41,471 bases of DNA from the NCBI GenBank assembly GCA_009929735.1, contig RZZU01000022.1, positions 1-41,471 on the forward strand, written 5' to 3'. The notes beneath the pieces are model-generated. The model saw only the letters and a program-made list of their open reading frames with translations, was not told where the DNA came from and did no database searches. The DNA comes from Clostridia bacterium (GTDB lineage: Bacteria > Bacillota > Clostridia > Lachnospirales > Anaerotignaceae). The translations under genes and the position numbers were made by a program. Of this stretch, positions 24,270 through 32,526 are shown piece by piece (positions within the stretch are counted from its first letter, which is position 1; every line of letters begins with the position of its first letter).

Positions 24270-26636
24270 TTATTCAGCAAAATTCACATTTTGTGTCCAC
24301 TGTAACTCTTCATCAATATAACAACTTACGGTACCGCTTCCTTTGCCCGTGATGCTTACGGTGTAAGGGAACTGTGTCGAATTTCTTGTTTCGTCCACCA
24401 CAGGGTAAAGGCCATCTGCATCATTTCTGACAACACGCACGTATAAATCTCCTTCCGCACTACTTGGCGCACTGATTGTAAAGGATTTAGTACCTGTTGC
24501 CTCATTGTCAGGATTGCTTTCGCCGCCGCTATTCTCATTGCCGTTATTTTCATTTTCTGTCGGCTCTTCCGCCGCAGTTTTTCCTGAGCTAATTACCAAA
24601 TTTACAATGCTGCCGCTTGGTGTTTCCTGCCCTGCGCTTAATGTCTGGGTGATTACCTTACCCTTATCCACTGTTCCGCTTTCCGCATAAGAAACACTGC
24701 CAACCACCAGACCAACTGCTGTCAAATCCTTTTGTGCCTGGTCTTCCGTAAGCCCCGTAACATTAGGAACAGAAACATTTGCGTTTTCCTCTCCCTTGCT
24801 TACCTTCAATACAATGTTGCTCTTTGCATTAATACTCTCACCGGCAGACGGTGTTTGCTCCAGAACAGTACCAACCTCTTTGTCTTCGTTAAATTCATAT
24901 TCTATTCTGGGTGCAGTGCCTACCAACGTCACAATTTTTTCTGTTGCCGCCTTTTCTTCCTCACCTACCACAGAGGGCATATCCTCAGAGGTCAAGCCAA
25001 GGCTTGTTTTAATTCCAATTTTCGTTCCAGAGGAAACCATCGTACCATCGCTAACCGATTGATAAATGATATATCCTTCATCATAGTAGCTGCTGTAATC
25101 TTGTCCCTCTTCAACCAATTCCAAACCCATTTGTTCCGCCGCAGCCATGGCATCATTCAAAGGTACACCGATAAAAGCAGGCACCTCAATATCCTTTTCT
25201 GCCGACGTAAACCCACCGCTTAAAAGCTTCATCCCAACGATTGAAATAATCCCTATCAAGACTAAGGCTGTAACAATGGCTGCCGCAATCACCTTTTTCT
25301 CTGTTTTTCGGTCATGTTCGTTTCCATAATCCCCCTCTTTTCTGGGGTTTCTGCGTATTTTTTTAGGCCTCTTACTTGTTTGCACAGGCTCCGCCTCCAT
25401 ATATTCATTTTCATAATCGTCCGCTTTTGATAAACGCAGCTTTTTGCTGTATTTTTCAAAGCTTGCCACAGGCTCGTCTTCAGGCAGGGATGGATTTTGG
25501 GCTCCCTCGGAATTTTCCGATATTGTGTTTTTATTCAGCCTAATAAATTCAATTTCTTTTGGCTCCGCCGCCCTTGTGTCTGCCACCGAATCCTCAGCCG
25601 CTTCTGCATTTAATAAAGGTGAGTCAGAAACAGGTTCTTCCCCTTTTTCCTCTTGATCTTGCATCTCACGAAGCTCAGCCGCCGCTGCCGCTCTTCTTGA
25701 ACGGCGCACTCCGGCAGAACCACTTGCCACTCCAGCAAGCGTGGCGGCTGTAACCGCTGCCTCAATTTCTTTCTTTACAGGTGCCTCTTTATGTAAAAAC
25801 GCTCCAGCCGTATCCGTTCTTGCCTGAATCAAATCCGAAAGCATCTGGTCAATGGTGGGATACCGTTCATCCGCTTTTTTCATGGCGGCTTTTTTTATGA
25901 TACCCTCAATGGCAGGGGTACAATTCGGATTATACTGTCTAATATCCGGTAGCTCCTCATTGATATGCTTTAATGCAATAGAAACAGAATTGTGCCCTTG
26001 AAAAGGCAAAACTCCGGTAATCATCTCATACATCGTAATACCCAAGGAATAAATATCGCTTTTTTCGTCTACATAGCCGCCTCTGGCTTGCTCGGGAGAA
26101 AAATAGTGTACCGATCCCGCCGCATTTGCCGTCGTCGTCATTGTAGAGGCTGTTACGGCCCTGGCAATCCCAAAGTCTGTAACCTTAATCACACCATCGG
26201 TGCCCACCAAGATATTCTGCGGCTTGATGTCCCTATGAACAATATGTGCCTTATGCGCCTGCGCCAATGCTGAAGCAATCTGAATTGCCACATTCAGCGT
26301 GGAGCGGGAATCAAAGGGAGCTTTTTGGCGAATCGCCTGCTTTAAAGTATCGCCATGAATGTATTCCATAACGATATAGTTGATTTCAGAATCCTCCCCA
26401 ACGTCATAGACCCGAACAATATTGGGATGGGAAAGCCTTGCCGCAGAGCAGGCTTCAGAACGAAAGCGTTCAATAAATTCGTCATCTCCAATAAATTCCT
26501 CACGCAAAACCTTAATGGTAACATATCTGTCTAATTTCTTATCCTTGCCCCGATAAACCATAGCCATACCGCCGGAGCCAATTTTTTCTATAATCTCATA
26601 TCTATCCCCAAGGACAGTACCGGGATTCAACAACAT
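24270..26636 (-). CDS. prkC: PASTA-domain serine/threonine protein kinase PrkC
   Basis: Membrane kinase of 788 residues that senses peptidoglycan fragments. The kinase domain spans about 13-272, with GSGGMAMVY, Lys42, HRDIKPQN (134-141) and DFG (154-156). A long low-complexity juxtamembrane stretch (about 280-445), rich in Ala, Glu and Arg, precedes a single span (about 449-471). Three PASTA repeats follow (about 483-545, 550-615, 620-685). After a Glu/Asn/Gly linker comes a C-terminal beta-rich domain of about 80 residues, like the Ig-like end of Bacillus PrkC. ATG 26636 overlaps the prpC stop by one base, and GGAGG lies in the end of prpC. Confidence 0.95.
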   Translation of the reverse strand: MLLNPGTVLGDRYEIIEKIGSGGMAMVYRGKDKKLDRYVTIKVLREEFIGDDEFIERFRSEACSAARLSHPNIVRVYDVGEDSEINYIVMEYIHGDTLKQAIRQKAPFDSRSTLNVAIQIASALAQAHKAHIVHRDIKPQNILVGTDGVIKVTDFGIARAVTASTMTTTANAAGSVHYFSPEQARGGYVDEKSDIYSLGITMYEMITGVLPFQGHNSVSIALKHINEELPDIRQYNPNCTPAIEGIIKKAAMKKADERYPTIDQMLSDLIQARTDTAGAFLHKEAPVKKEIEAAVTAATLAGVASGSAGVRRSRRAAAAAELREMQDQEEKGEEPVSDSPLLNAEAAEDSVADTRAAEPKEIEFIRLNKNTISENSEGAQNPSLPEDEPVASFEKYSKKLRLSKADDYENEYMEAEPVQTSKRPKKIRRNPRKEGDYGNEHDRKTEKKVIAAAIVTALVLIGIISIVGMKLLSGGFTSAEKDIEVPAFIGVPLNDAMAAAEQMGLELVEEGQDYSSYYDEGYIIYQSVSDGTMVSSGTKIGIKTSLGLTSEDMPSVVGEEEKAATEKIVTLVGTAPRIEYEFNEDKEVGTVLEQTPSAGESINAKSNIVLKVSKGEENANVSVPNVTGLTEDQAQKDLTAVGLVVGSVSYAESGTVDKGKVITQTLSAGQETPSGSIVNLVISSGKTAAEEPTENENNGNENSGGESNPDNEATGTKSFTISAPSSAEGDLYVRVVRNDADGLYPVVDETRNSTQFPYTVSITGKGSGTVSCYIDEELQWTQNVNFAE

Positions 26637-27379
26637 TAGTTCTTACCTCCTACATCCACCAAAATCAAGGAAATATTATCATATCCGCCTCGTTCGTTGG
26701 CCATTTCCACTAATTTCTGGGCTTTTTTTTCTATGGTCGTTCTCTTGGCAATCATCTCGGCTATCTCTTTATCGGACAACATACCGGAAAGACCATCTGT
26801 GCAAAGCAGCAGAATGTCCCCCTTCAACGCCTGTTCCACAACGGCATCTGTTTCTACGGTTTCTTTTATCCCCACCGCACGGGTAATGATATTTCTTTTG
26901 GGATGGTTTGCCGCTTCCTCTCTAGTAATAGAGCCAAGCCGCACCAGCTCCATCACATAGGAGTGGTCTGTGGTCAGAGCATTCAGCTCCTTTTTGCGAA
27001 ATAAATAAGCACGGCTGTCCCCAACATATGCAACAAAAATTTTTCCATCTTGAACCGCCGCCGCAACCAAGGTAGTGCCCATCTCGGCAAATTCTCTGTT
27101 AGAATTTGACTTCTCATAAACCGCCTGATTGGATGCCATCATTGCCTCAGCTAATAAGTCGGGAATGTCCTCTTGGCTGTGTGTATCCCGTTCCTTTCGA
27201 ATATAGTCCAAAAAAGAATCAATGGCATATTGACTTGCCACTTCCCCCGCATTGCAGCCGCCCATACCGTCCGCAATAATAAAAAGATTTTGGATGTCGT
27301 CAGACGATGAGGGCACATAAATGGCATCCTCGTTATTTTTTCTGCATCTTCCAATATCACTGATTCCTACTGCATTCAA
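26636..27379 (-). CDS. prpC: PP2C-type protein phosphatase PrpC
   Basis: 247 residues. It reverses PrkC phosphorylation and is always paired with the kinase. Metal-binding motifs are ADGMGGCNAGE, GDSRAYLF, TDGLSG and GGYDNISL. I choose TTG 27379 as the start, giving MNAVGISDIGRCRKNNEDA: it lies eight bases after GAGGAGG and matches the family N-terminus. An ATG at 27412 would put the ribosome site inside the gene. The gap of 81 bases to rlmN shows no terminator. Confidence 0.94.
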   Translation of the reverse strand: MNAVGISDIGRCRKNNEDAIYVPSSSDDIQNLFIIADGMGGCNAGEVASQYAIDSFLDYIRKERDTHSQEDIPDLLAEAMMASNQAVYEKSNSNREFAEMGTTLVAAAVQDGKIFVAYVGDSRAYLFRKKELNALTTDHSYVMELVRLGSITREEAANHPKRNIITRAVGIKETVETDAVVEQALKGDILLLCTDGLSGMLSDKEIAEMIAKRTTIEKKAQKLVEMANERGGYDNISLILVDVGGKN

Positions 27380-27460
27380 ATAATCCACCTCCTCGGTGTA
27401 CAAAATCCACAAAAAAAGTATTCCCGAAGCCTATTTCTAAAAAACTCTTTTGGACAAATT

Positions 27461-28504
27461 TCACTCTCTTCTGTCTTTCAGATGTGTACGTCTTAACTGA
27501 CCGCAAGCGGCATCAATATCGCCGCCAAGTTTTCTGCGAATGGTCGTTTCAACACCATTTTGTTGCAAAATTTCTGCAAATCGCTTTACCCGTTCGGCAG
27601 AGCTTTTGATATAATCCCGTTCCTTTACATCGTTAACAGGAATTAAATTCACATGACAAAGCATATCCCGCAGCTTTCCTGCCAGCTCTCTCGCACAGTC
27701 ATCACTGTCGTTTAAACCTCGCATCATTGCATATTCAAAGGTAATGCGACGCTTTGTTTTTTCTGTATAATGAAAGCAGGTAGACAGCAGACGGTCCATT
27801 GGGTTCGCCTTTGCCACAGGCATAATTTTCTTTCTTATTTCATCGTTAGGTGCGTGCAAAGATACCGCAAGGGTAATCTGCAAATGCTCCTCCTCTAAGC
27901 GATACATTTTTTCAATCAATCCGCAGGTAGAAAGGGTGATATGCCTTTGCCCCATATTCTGCCCATCGGCATGATTGACCAAACGGATAAATTTTATCAC
28001 ATTTTCATAATTATCCAAAGGCTCGCCGCTGCCCATCAGCACAACGCCATGAATACGCTCACCGCAATCTCTTTGTATTTCACAAACCTGAGAAAGCATT
28101 TCTCCTGCGGTTAAATTGCGTTCCACACCGTCTAACGTCGAGGCGCAAAACCTGCATCCCATTCGGCATCCAGCCTGTGTTGAAATACAAACCGTATTTC
28201 CATGCTCATATTTCATCAATACGCTTTCAATCACCGAATCATTCTCTAATGCAAAAAGATATTTTCTCGTGCCGTCAAGCTGAGATACCAGTCGGCGCAC
28301 CATTTCAACACCGCCAAGGACTGCCTTTTGCTGAAGCTTTTCCCGCAAGTCTTTTGAAAGGTTTGTCATCTCGTCAAAAGAGGATACTTGTTTTTTATGA
28401 ACCCATTCAAACACCTGCTTCCCTCGAAACTTCGGTTCGTTCAATTCAGCCATAAAAAGCTGTATTTCCTCCAAATCCATTGATTTTAAATCTGTTTTTG
28501 CCAT
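27461..28504 (-). CDS. rlmN: Dual-specificity 23S rRNA/tRNA methyltransferase RlmN
   Basis: Radical-SAM enzyme of 347 residues that methylates C2 of A2503 in 23S rRNA and A37 of some tRNAs. The iron-sulfur cysteines are C113, C117 and C120 in CRMGCRFC. The mechanism-based methylated cysteine is probably C334 in DAACGQL. GSGEPLDNYENV and ITLSTCG are family markers. ATG 28504 follows GGGATAA and lies three bases below the rsmB stop. Confidence 0.96.
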   Translation of the reverse strand: MAKTDLKSMDLEEIQLFMAELNEPKFRGKQVFEWVHKKQVSSFDEMTNLSKDLREKLQQKAVLGGVEMVRRLVSQLDGTRKYLFALENDSVIESVLMKYEHGNTVCISTQAGCRMGCRFCASTLDGVERNLTAGEMLSQVCEIQRDCGERIHGVVLMGSGEPLDNYENVIKFIRLVNHADGQNMGQRHITLSTCGLIEKMYRLEEEHLQITLAVSLHAPNDEIRKKIMPVAKANPMDRLLSTCFHYTEKTKRRITFEYAMMRGLNDSDDCARELAGKLRDMLCHVNLIPVNDVKERDYIKSSAERVKRFAEILQQNGVETTIRRKLGGDIDAACGQLRRTHLKDRRE

Positions 28505-28507
28505 GAT

Positions 28508-29854
28508 TTATCCCTTTCTTTTCATCTTTGCAATAAAGAATCCGTCTGTATTGCTTCTATGGGGTAATAGGGTAATATACCCCTTGTCAGCGGTTTCCTG
28601 CCAAAGCTCTTTGGGCAGAAATTCCGTAATATTCTCTGCTGTAAAATCGGGATGATTTTTCAAAAACCATTCCACATTCTTTTCGTTTTCTTTTTTACAA
28701 AGGGTGCAGGTACTGTAAACCAAAATGCCCCCCTGCTTCACATATTTTGCCCCATTTTCCAATATTTCACGCTGAATTGGCACCAAACGGTCAATTTCAT
28801 CCCCATTTTTTTTCAAACGTATATCTGGCTTTTTGCCCATTAAGCCCAAGCCAGAGCACGGCGCATCCACCAAAACCCGATCAAAGGCATCTGCATACTT
28901 CTCCCGCCACTGGGTGGCATCCTGCTGCCTTGGTTCAATGATTGTAATGCCCAAGCGTTCTGCGCCTTCGGCAATCAATTCCATTTTATGTTCATAAATA
29001 TCTCCACATACCAGCTTGCCACTATTTTCCATTTTTTGGGCAATGGTAAAGCTTTTTCCACCAGGAGCCGCACAAAGGTCAAGGATTGCTTCCCCTTTTT
29101 GGGGGTTCAAAATTTCCACCGCAAGCTGTGAGCTTTCATCCTGAACATGAAACAAGCCCTCTGTAAAGGCTTTTAATCCGCCTATGTCTGCTGTTTTCTT
29201 TAAATGCAGGGCAAAGGGAGCAATGCTGCCTTCTGTTACCACTGCCCCGATGTTTTCCAATTCCTTTTTCAGCAAGGCTTTCTCCGTTTTTAATGTATTG
29301 ATGCGAATGCTTACATCTGGCGGACAATTATTGGCTTGACAAAGCTTTTCGGTTTCTTCAAACCCAAAATAGGCAATCCACATTTTTATCAGCCAAAGGG
29401 GGTGCGAATACTGAACATTCAAAAACTCTGCCGTACCTACCTTTGGCATAACAATACTGCCTTTTTCCCGTCCCACAGTGCGCAAAACGCCGTTTACAAA
29501 GCCCTTTAACGGGGTAAGCCCTCTTTCCTCTATCAGCTTAACCGCCTCATTGCAGGCAGCAGAATCGGGAATTTTCATAAAATACATCTGATATACTGCT
29601 GTCCGTAAAACCGCCAAAATCCAAGGCTTTAATTTTTCCGTTTTGGTTTTGGAAAATTGGTTTAATACGTGGTCAATATAATATAAATTCCGCAAAGTAC
29701 CGTTTACGATTTCCGTTACCAAAGCTCTGTCCTTTTGCGGCATGGCACCGTTTTGCCGTAAAAGCCTTCGCAACGCCATATTGTTATATGCGCCTTCCTC
29801 CATGATTTCAACCATAGCCTCAGCAGCAATTTCTCTCGGATTAATCTGTATCAT
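28508..29854 (-). CDS. rsmB: 16S rRNA (cytosine-967-C5) methyltransferase RsmB
   Basis: 448 residues. The N-terminal 130 residues form a NusB-like RNA-binding domain. The Rossmann methyltransferase follows, with the SAM motif LDLCAAPGGKS (about 258-268), the VDAPCSG cysteine at 333 and the catalytic cysteine at 383 in STCTLCKKEN. ATG 29854 lies after GGGGA; the reading frame upstream to 29908 has no ribosome site. It is the first gene of the rsmB-rlmN-prpC-prkC-rsgA-rpe-thiN operon, whose 5' leader contains the repeat at 29896-30067. Confidence 0.95.
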   Translation of the reverse strand: MIQINPREIAAEAMVEIMEEGAYNNMALRRLLRQNGAMPQKDRALVTEIVNGTLRNLYYIDHVLNQFSKTKTEKLKPWILAVLRTAVYQMYFMKIPDSAACNEAVKLIEERGLTPLKGFVNGVLRTVGREKGSIVMPKVGTAEFLNVQYSHPLWLIKMWIAYFGFEETEKLCQANNCPPDVSIRINTLKTEKALLKKELENIGAVVTEGSIAPFALHLKKTADIGGLKAFTEGLFHVQDESSQLAVEILNPQKGEAILDLCAAPGGKSFTIAQKMENSGKLVCGDIYEHKMELIAEGAERLGITIIEPRQQDATQWREKYADAFDRVLVDAPCSGLGLMGKKPDIRLKKNGDEIDRLVPIQREILENGAKYVKQGGILVYSTCTLCKKENEKNVEWFLKNHPDFTAENITEFLPKELWQETADKGYITLLPHRSNTDGFFIAKMKRKG

Positions 29855-29895
29855 TTTTATTTCCCCTTTATCAGGAATATCTTCCAAAAATCTGT

Positions 29896-30067
29896 GGCAA
29901 TACCACACAATTCTACGTGCCCAGATATGCAGTTGGATTTTTCGTCAGACAAAACAAAAATCACAGCTAATACTGGATCTATTAGCGAGCATTTTTGTGA
30001 AGGCTGACGGAAAAGATGCAATCAAATGGGTACGAAAAACATCAGCTGAAAATTGTGCAGTGTTGCC
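29896..30067. repeat. Foldback repeat D1, in the leader of the rsmB operon
   Basis: A 172-bp element clearly homologous to 39444-39610. Outer ends are GGCAATACC and GTGTTGCC. Nested inside are TTTTTCGTCAG / CTGACGGAAAA and CAAAAAT...CTAATA / TATTAG...ATTTTTG, so nearly the whole element can fold on itself. It lies between the rsmB promoter (30086-30114) and the rsmB start. No transposase is present. It fills most of the 351-base gap before rsmB. Confidence 0.7.
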
Positions 30068-30085
30068 CTAATGTATCAACTTATT

Positions 30086-30114
30086 ATTATACTGGATTCT
30101 GTGACATAGGGCAA
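30086..30114 (-). promoter_or_regulatory. Promoter of the rsmB-thiN operon
   Basis: Minus strand: TTGCCC (30109-30114), a 17-bp spacer and a consensus TATAAT (30086-30091). The start would be near 30079, giving a leader of about 225 nt that includes repeat D1. A perfect 10-bp inverted repeat (30061-30070 / 30107-30116) surrounds the promoter. Confidence 0.65.
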
Positions 30115-30164
30115 CATTTTTCGCCATTTCCCCCACGATTTCATTCTTTCACAAGAAATGGCAA

Positions 30165-30199
30165 AAGGCCGATTTTTCAGTTTGAAAAAAATCAGCCTT
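30165..30199. terminator. Terminator of the zinc peptidase gene
   Basis: AAGGC-GATTTTT and AAAAATC-GCCTT form a stem of about 13 bp; the central mismatch becomes a G-U pair in minus RNA, followed by TTTT. It is seven bases below the peptidase stop. A second stem, GCCATTTC (30123-30130) / GAAATGGC (30155-30162), follows it. Confidence 0.7.
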
Positions 30200-30205
30200 C
30201 TTTTT

Positions 30206-30880
30206 TTAATCGCTTCTTCTGCCAAAAATAGCAAGCAAACGCAATAATTGCATAACCGCCACAATCGCTGCTGCAACATAGGTTAATGCCGCCGCCCGCA
30301 GCACCTTTTTTGCTCCGCCGATTTCGCTTTCATCCAAAAAGCTCTGGTCTACCAAAAGGTCAATCGCCCTTGCGGACGCATCGAATTCTACAGGTAATGT
30401 AATCAGCGTAAAAGCAACCGATGCCGCAAAGAAAATAATTCCCAATTGAATCATCAAATTGCCGCTGCCGCTGGTAAAGAACATACCGATAAAAATCAAC
30501 GGCATTGCCAATCTTGACCCCAAATTTGCAACAGGCACAAGGATGCTGCGCAGGGCAAGGGGGCCATACCCCACATCATGCTGAATGGCATGACCTGTTT
30601 CATGAGCGGCTACGCCTAAAGCCGCAACAGATGTACTGTCATATACGCTTTGAGAAAGTCGCAAGGTTTTGGTACGAGGGTCATAATGATCGGTTAAATT
30701 CCCCCCGACTCTTTCTACCCCAACATCATAAATACCAGAATTTTGAAGCAGCATCGTTGCAACCTGGGCACCTGTATACCCCCGTCTGTTTTGAACCTTG
30801 GCGTATTTGTTATATGTACCGGACACGTTTGCCTGCGCATACAGCGAAAGTATCATTGCTAAAATTAATAATATAAACAT
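30206..30880 (-). CDS. YugP-type membrane zinc metallopeptidase
   Basis: 224 residues. The N-terminus is a membrane segment or uncleaved signal (about 1-16), and three more hydrophobic stretches follow the catalytic part. The zinc motif is HETGH (His93, Glu94, His97) in AAHETGHAIQH, preceded by the conserved DHYDPRTKTLRLS. This matches the putative neutral zinc metallopeptidase family of Bacillus YugP; substrates are not known. ATG 30880 follows AAGGAGG. It is commonly found between fmt and rsmB in Clostridia. A terminator follows, so it is not part of the rsmB operon. Confidence 0.88.
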   Translation of the reverse strand: MFILLILAMILSLYAQANVSGTYNKYAKVQNRRGYTGAQVATMLLQNSGIYDVGVERVGGNLTDHYDPRTKTLRLSQSVYDSTSVAALGVAAHETGHAIQHDVGYGPLALRSILVPVANLGSRLAMPLIFIGMFFTSGSGNLMIQLGIIFFAASVAFTLITLPVEFDASARAIDLLVDQSFLDESEIGGAKKVLRAAALTYVAAAIVAVMQLLRLLAIFGRRSD

Positions 30881-30911
30881 CTTTCGTTCCTCCTTTATAT
30901 TTGCAAAGTCT

Positions 30912-30945
30912 AAGGCAATACCGCCTAATTGTACGGTGCCGCCTT
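30912..30945. repeat. Short derivative (E) of the D repeat family
   Basis: It begins with the same AAGGCAATACC as 39442-39452 and stays similar for about 27 bp, then ends GGTGCCGCCTT, like the family's right end. The middle 130 bp is missing. It forms a small hairpin between fmt and the zinc peptidase gene and could act as a weak processing site. Confidence 0.45.
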
Positions 30946-30952
30946 AAAAAGA

Positions 30953-31882
30953 CTACTGTAAAAGGACGCCCTGATTCATTGCATGACCTCTTAAATATGC
31001 CCCTGCCTCCATGCGTTTTTTGCCTGTGGCTTGCAATTCTGTTATGGTCAATGCGCCATCGCCGCATTTTACGACGAACCCCTTCTTTGTAATATCTACA
31101 ATCTCACCCATTTTACCCTGAGGATAATGCCCTTCCGCTTTGCTTCCTTTGAAAAGCTTCAACGGCTCACCCTCATAAATCGTGTATGCTGCGGGAGCCG
31201 GATCCAAGCCACGCATCAGATTGATAATCTCTTCTGCGCTTTTTGTCCAATCAATATGTCCAGTTTCCTTTGTGATCATAGGTGAATACGTTGCCGCCTC
31301 ATGTTCCTGCGGAATTCTTTCCACGGTTCCCGCCTGTAAGGCAGTTAAGGTTTCCAACAGCAACTCTGCTCCAGCCTGCGCCAGTTTGTCATGAATGGAT
31401 GCAAAATTATCCTCTGGGGTAATCTCCACCTCTGTTTTTAAAAGCATATCCCCTGTATCCATGCCCTTTGCCATAAACATGGTGGTAATCCCCGTTACCT
31501 TTTCCCCATTTATGATAGACCACTGCATAGGTGCCGCACCACGATATTGGGGCAGCAAAGAACCGTGTACATTAATACAGCCATACTTGGGAATATTCAA
31601 AATGCTCTCAGGCAAAATCTGCCCAAAAGCGGTCACCGCAATCACGTCGGGCGCAAGCTCCTTCAATAATGCCGCAAATTCAGGATCTCTTGCCTTTTCC
31701 GGCTGATAAACCTGAATCCCCTGCTCCAAGGCAAACGCCTTAACCGGCGTAGGTACAAGCTTTTTCCCTCTGCCCTTTGGCTTATCAGGCTGGCTCACAA
31801 CCGCAATCACTTCATGCTGTGTCAGCAATGCCTTTAAAGAATACACCGCAAAATCGGGTGTACCCATAAAAATCACTCTCAT
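30953..31882 (-). CDS. fmt: Methionyl-tRNA formyltransferase
   Basis: 309 residues. It formylates initiator Met-tRNA for translation start. Motifs are VIFMGTPDFAV at the N-terminus, the active-site region INVHGSLLPQYRGAAP, and MDTGDML. The C-terminal OB-like domain begins at about 205. ATG 31882 lies eight bases after GGAGG; the frame continues upstream to 31981 over def but without a ribosome site. It lies 13 bases below def, the enzyme that later removes the formyl group. Confidence 0.96.
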   Translation of the reverse strand: MRVIFMGTPDFAVYSLKALLTQHEVIAVVSQPDKPKGRGKKLVPTPVKAFALEQGIQVYQPEKARDPEFAALLKELAPDVIAVTAFGQILPESILNIPKYGCINVHGSLLPQYRGAAPMQWSIINGEKVTGITTMFMAKGMDTGDMLLKTEVEITPEDNFASIHDKLAQAGAELLLETLTALQAGTVERIPQEHEAATYSPMITKETGHIDWTKSAEEIINLMRGLDPAPAAYTIYEGEPLKLFKGSKAEGHYPQGKMGEIVDITKKGFVVKCGDGALTITELQATGKKRMEAGAYLRGHAMNQGVLLQ

Positions 31883-31895
31883 GCACTGTGCCTCC

Positions 31896-32357
31896 TTAAA
31901 CCTCTTCCACATCCTCTTCGGGAATCGCCTTATCAATGTATAATATTCCCTCCAGATGATCCGTTTCGTGGCAAAGGGCAACCGCCATCAGCTCTTCGCC
32001 CTCCACAACAATCTTTTCTCCATTTCGGTTCAATGCTTCAACCCTTACATATTCAGGGCGTTCCACCAATTCGCTTCTTCCCGGAACACTCAAACAGCCC
32101 TCATAATCAATTTGAGAACCTCTTTTTTCAACTACCACAGGGTTAATTAGCTCCACTAATCCTTCCCCAACATCAATCGTTACAACCCTTTTCAAAATCC
32201 CCACCTGCGGTGCCGCAAGACCCACGCCGTTGGCTGCATACATGGTTTCTGCCATATCATCCAATAATGTTAATGTGTTTGCATTAATTACCTTCACAGG
32301 CTTACATACTTTTCGTAAAACTTCATCCGTACTCAACCGGATTTCCCTCGTTGCCAT
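31896..32357 (-). CDS. def: Peptide deformylase
   Basis: Iron/zinc enzyme of 153 residues that removes the N-formyl group from new proteins. The three active-site motifs are GVGLAAPQ (44-51), EGCLSVPG (metal ligand Cys88) and HETDH (His130, Glu131, His134). ATG 32357 follows AGGAGG. It forms the def-fmt pair. A possible promoter lies in the 169-base gap upstream. Confidence 0.96.
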   Translation of the reverse strand: MATREIRLSTDEVLRKVCKPVKVINANTLTLLDDMAETMYAANGVGLAAPQVGILKRVVTIDVGEGLVELINPVVVEKRGSQIDYEGCLSVPGRSELVERPEYVRVEALNRNGEKIVVEGEELMAVALCHETDHLEGILYIDKAIPEEDVEEV

Positions 32358-32469
32358 TTATCTTACCTCCTGAAAATACAATCCATACAAAAGAATATTC
32401 TTTGTTTCCCCATGCTGTTACGAATACCCTTAGCTTTATCCAAATCTTATATTTACTGCAATACAATTC

Positions 32470-32490
32470 TAACAATAACCATCATTGTTA
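32470..32490. promoter_or_regulatory. Palindrome in the priA-def gap
   Basis: TAACAAT and ATTGTTA form a perfect 7-bp inverted repeat around 7 bases. On the minus strand it is not followed by T, so it is not a normal terminator for priA. Its right half gives TTGTTA, 18 bp from TATAAG, a possible def promoter; it may therefore be an operator. Confidence 0.3.
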
Positions 32491-32526
32491 TGGTATTTAT
32501 CAAATATTCTAACATAAAATTCACCG

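Noticed and set aside
29896..30067. Repeat D1 as a conserved cis-acting riboswitch of rsmB
   Set aside because: Its homologue D2 lies after rqcH in the opposite orientation relative to the next gene, which fits a mobile repeat better.
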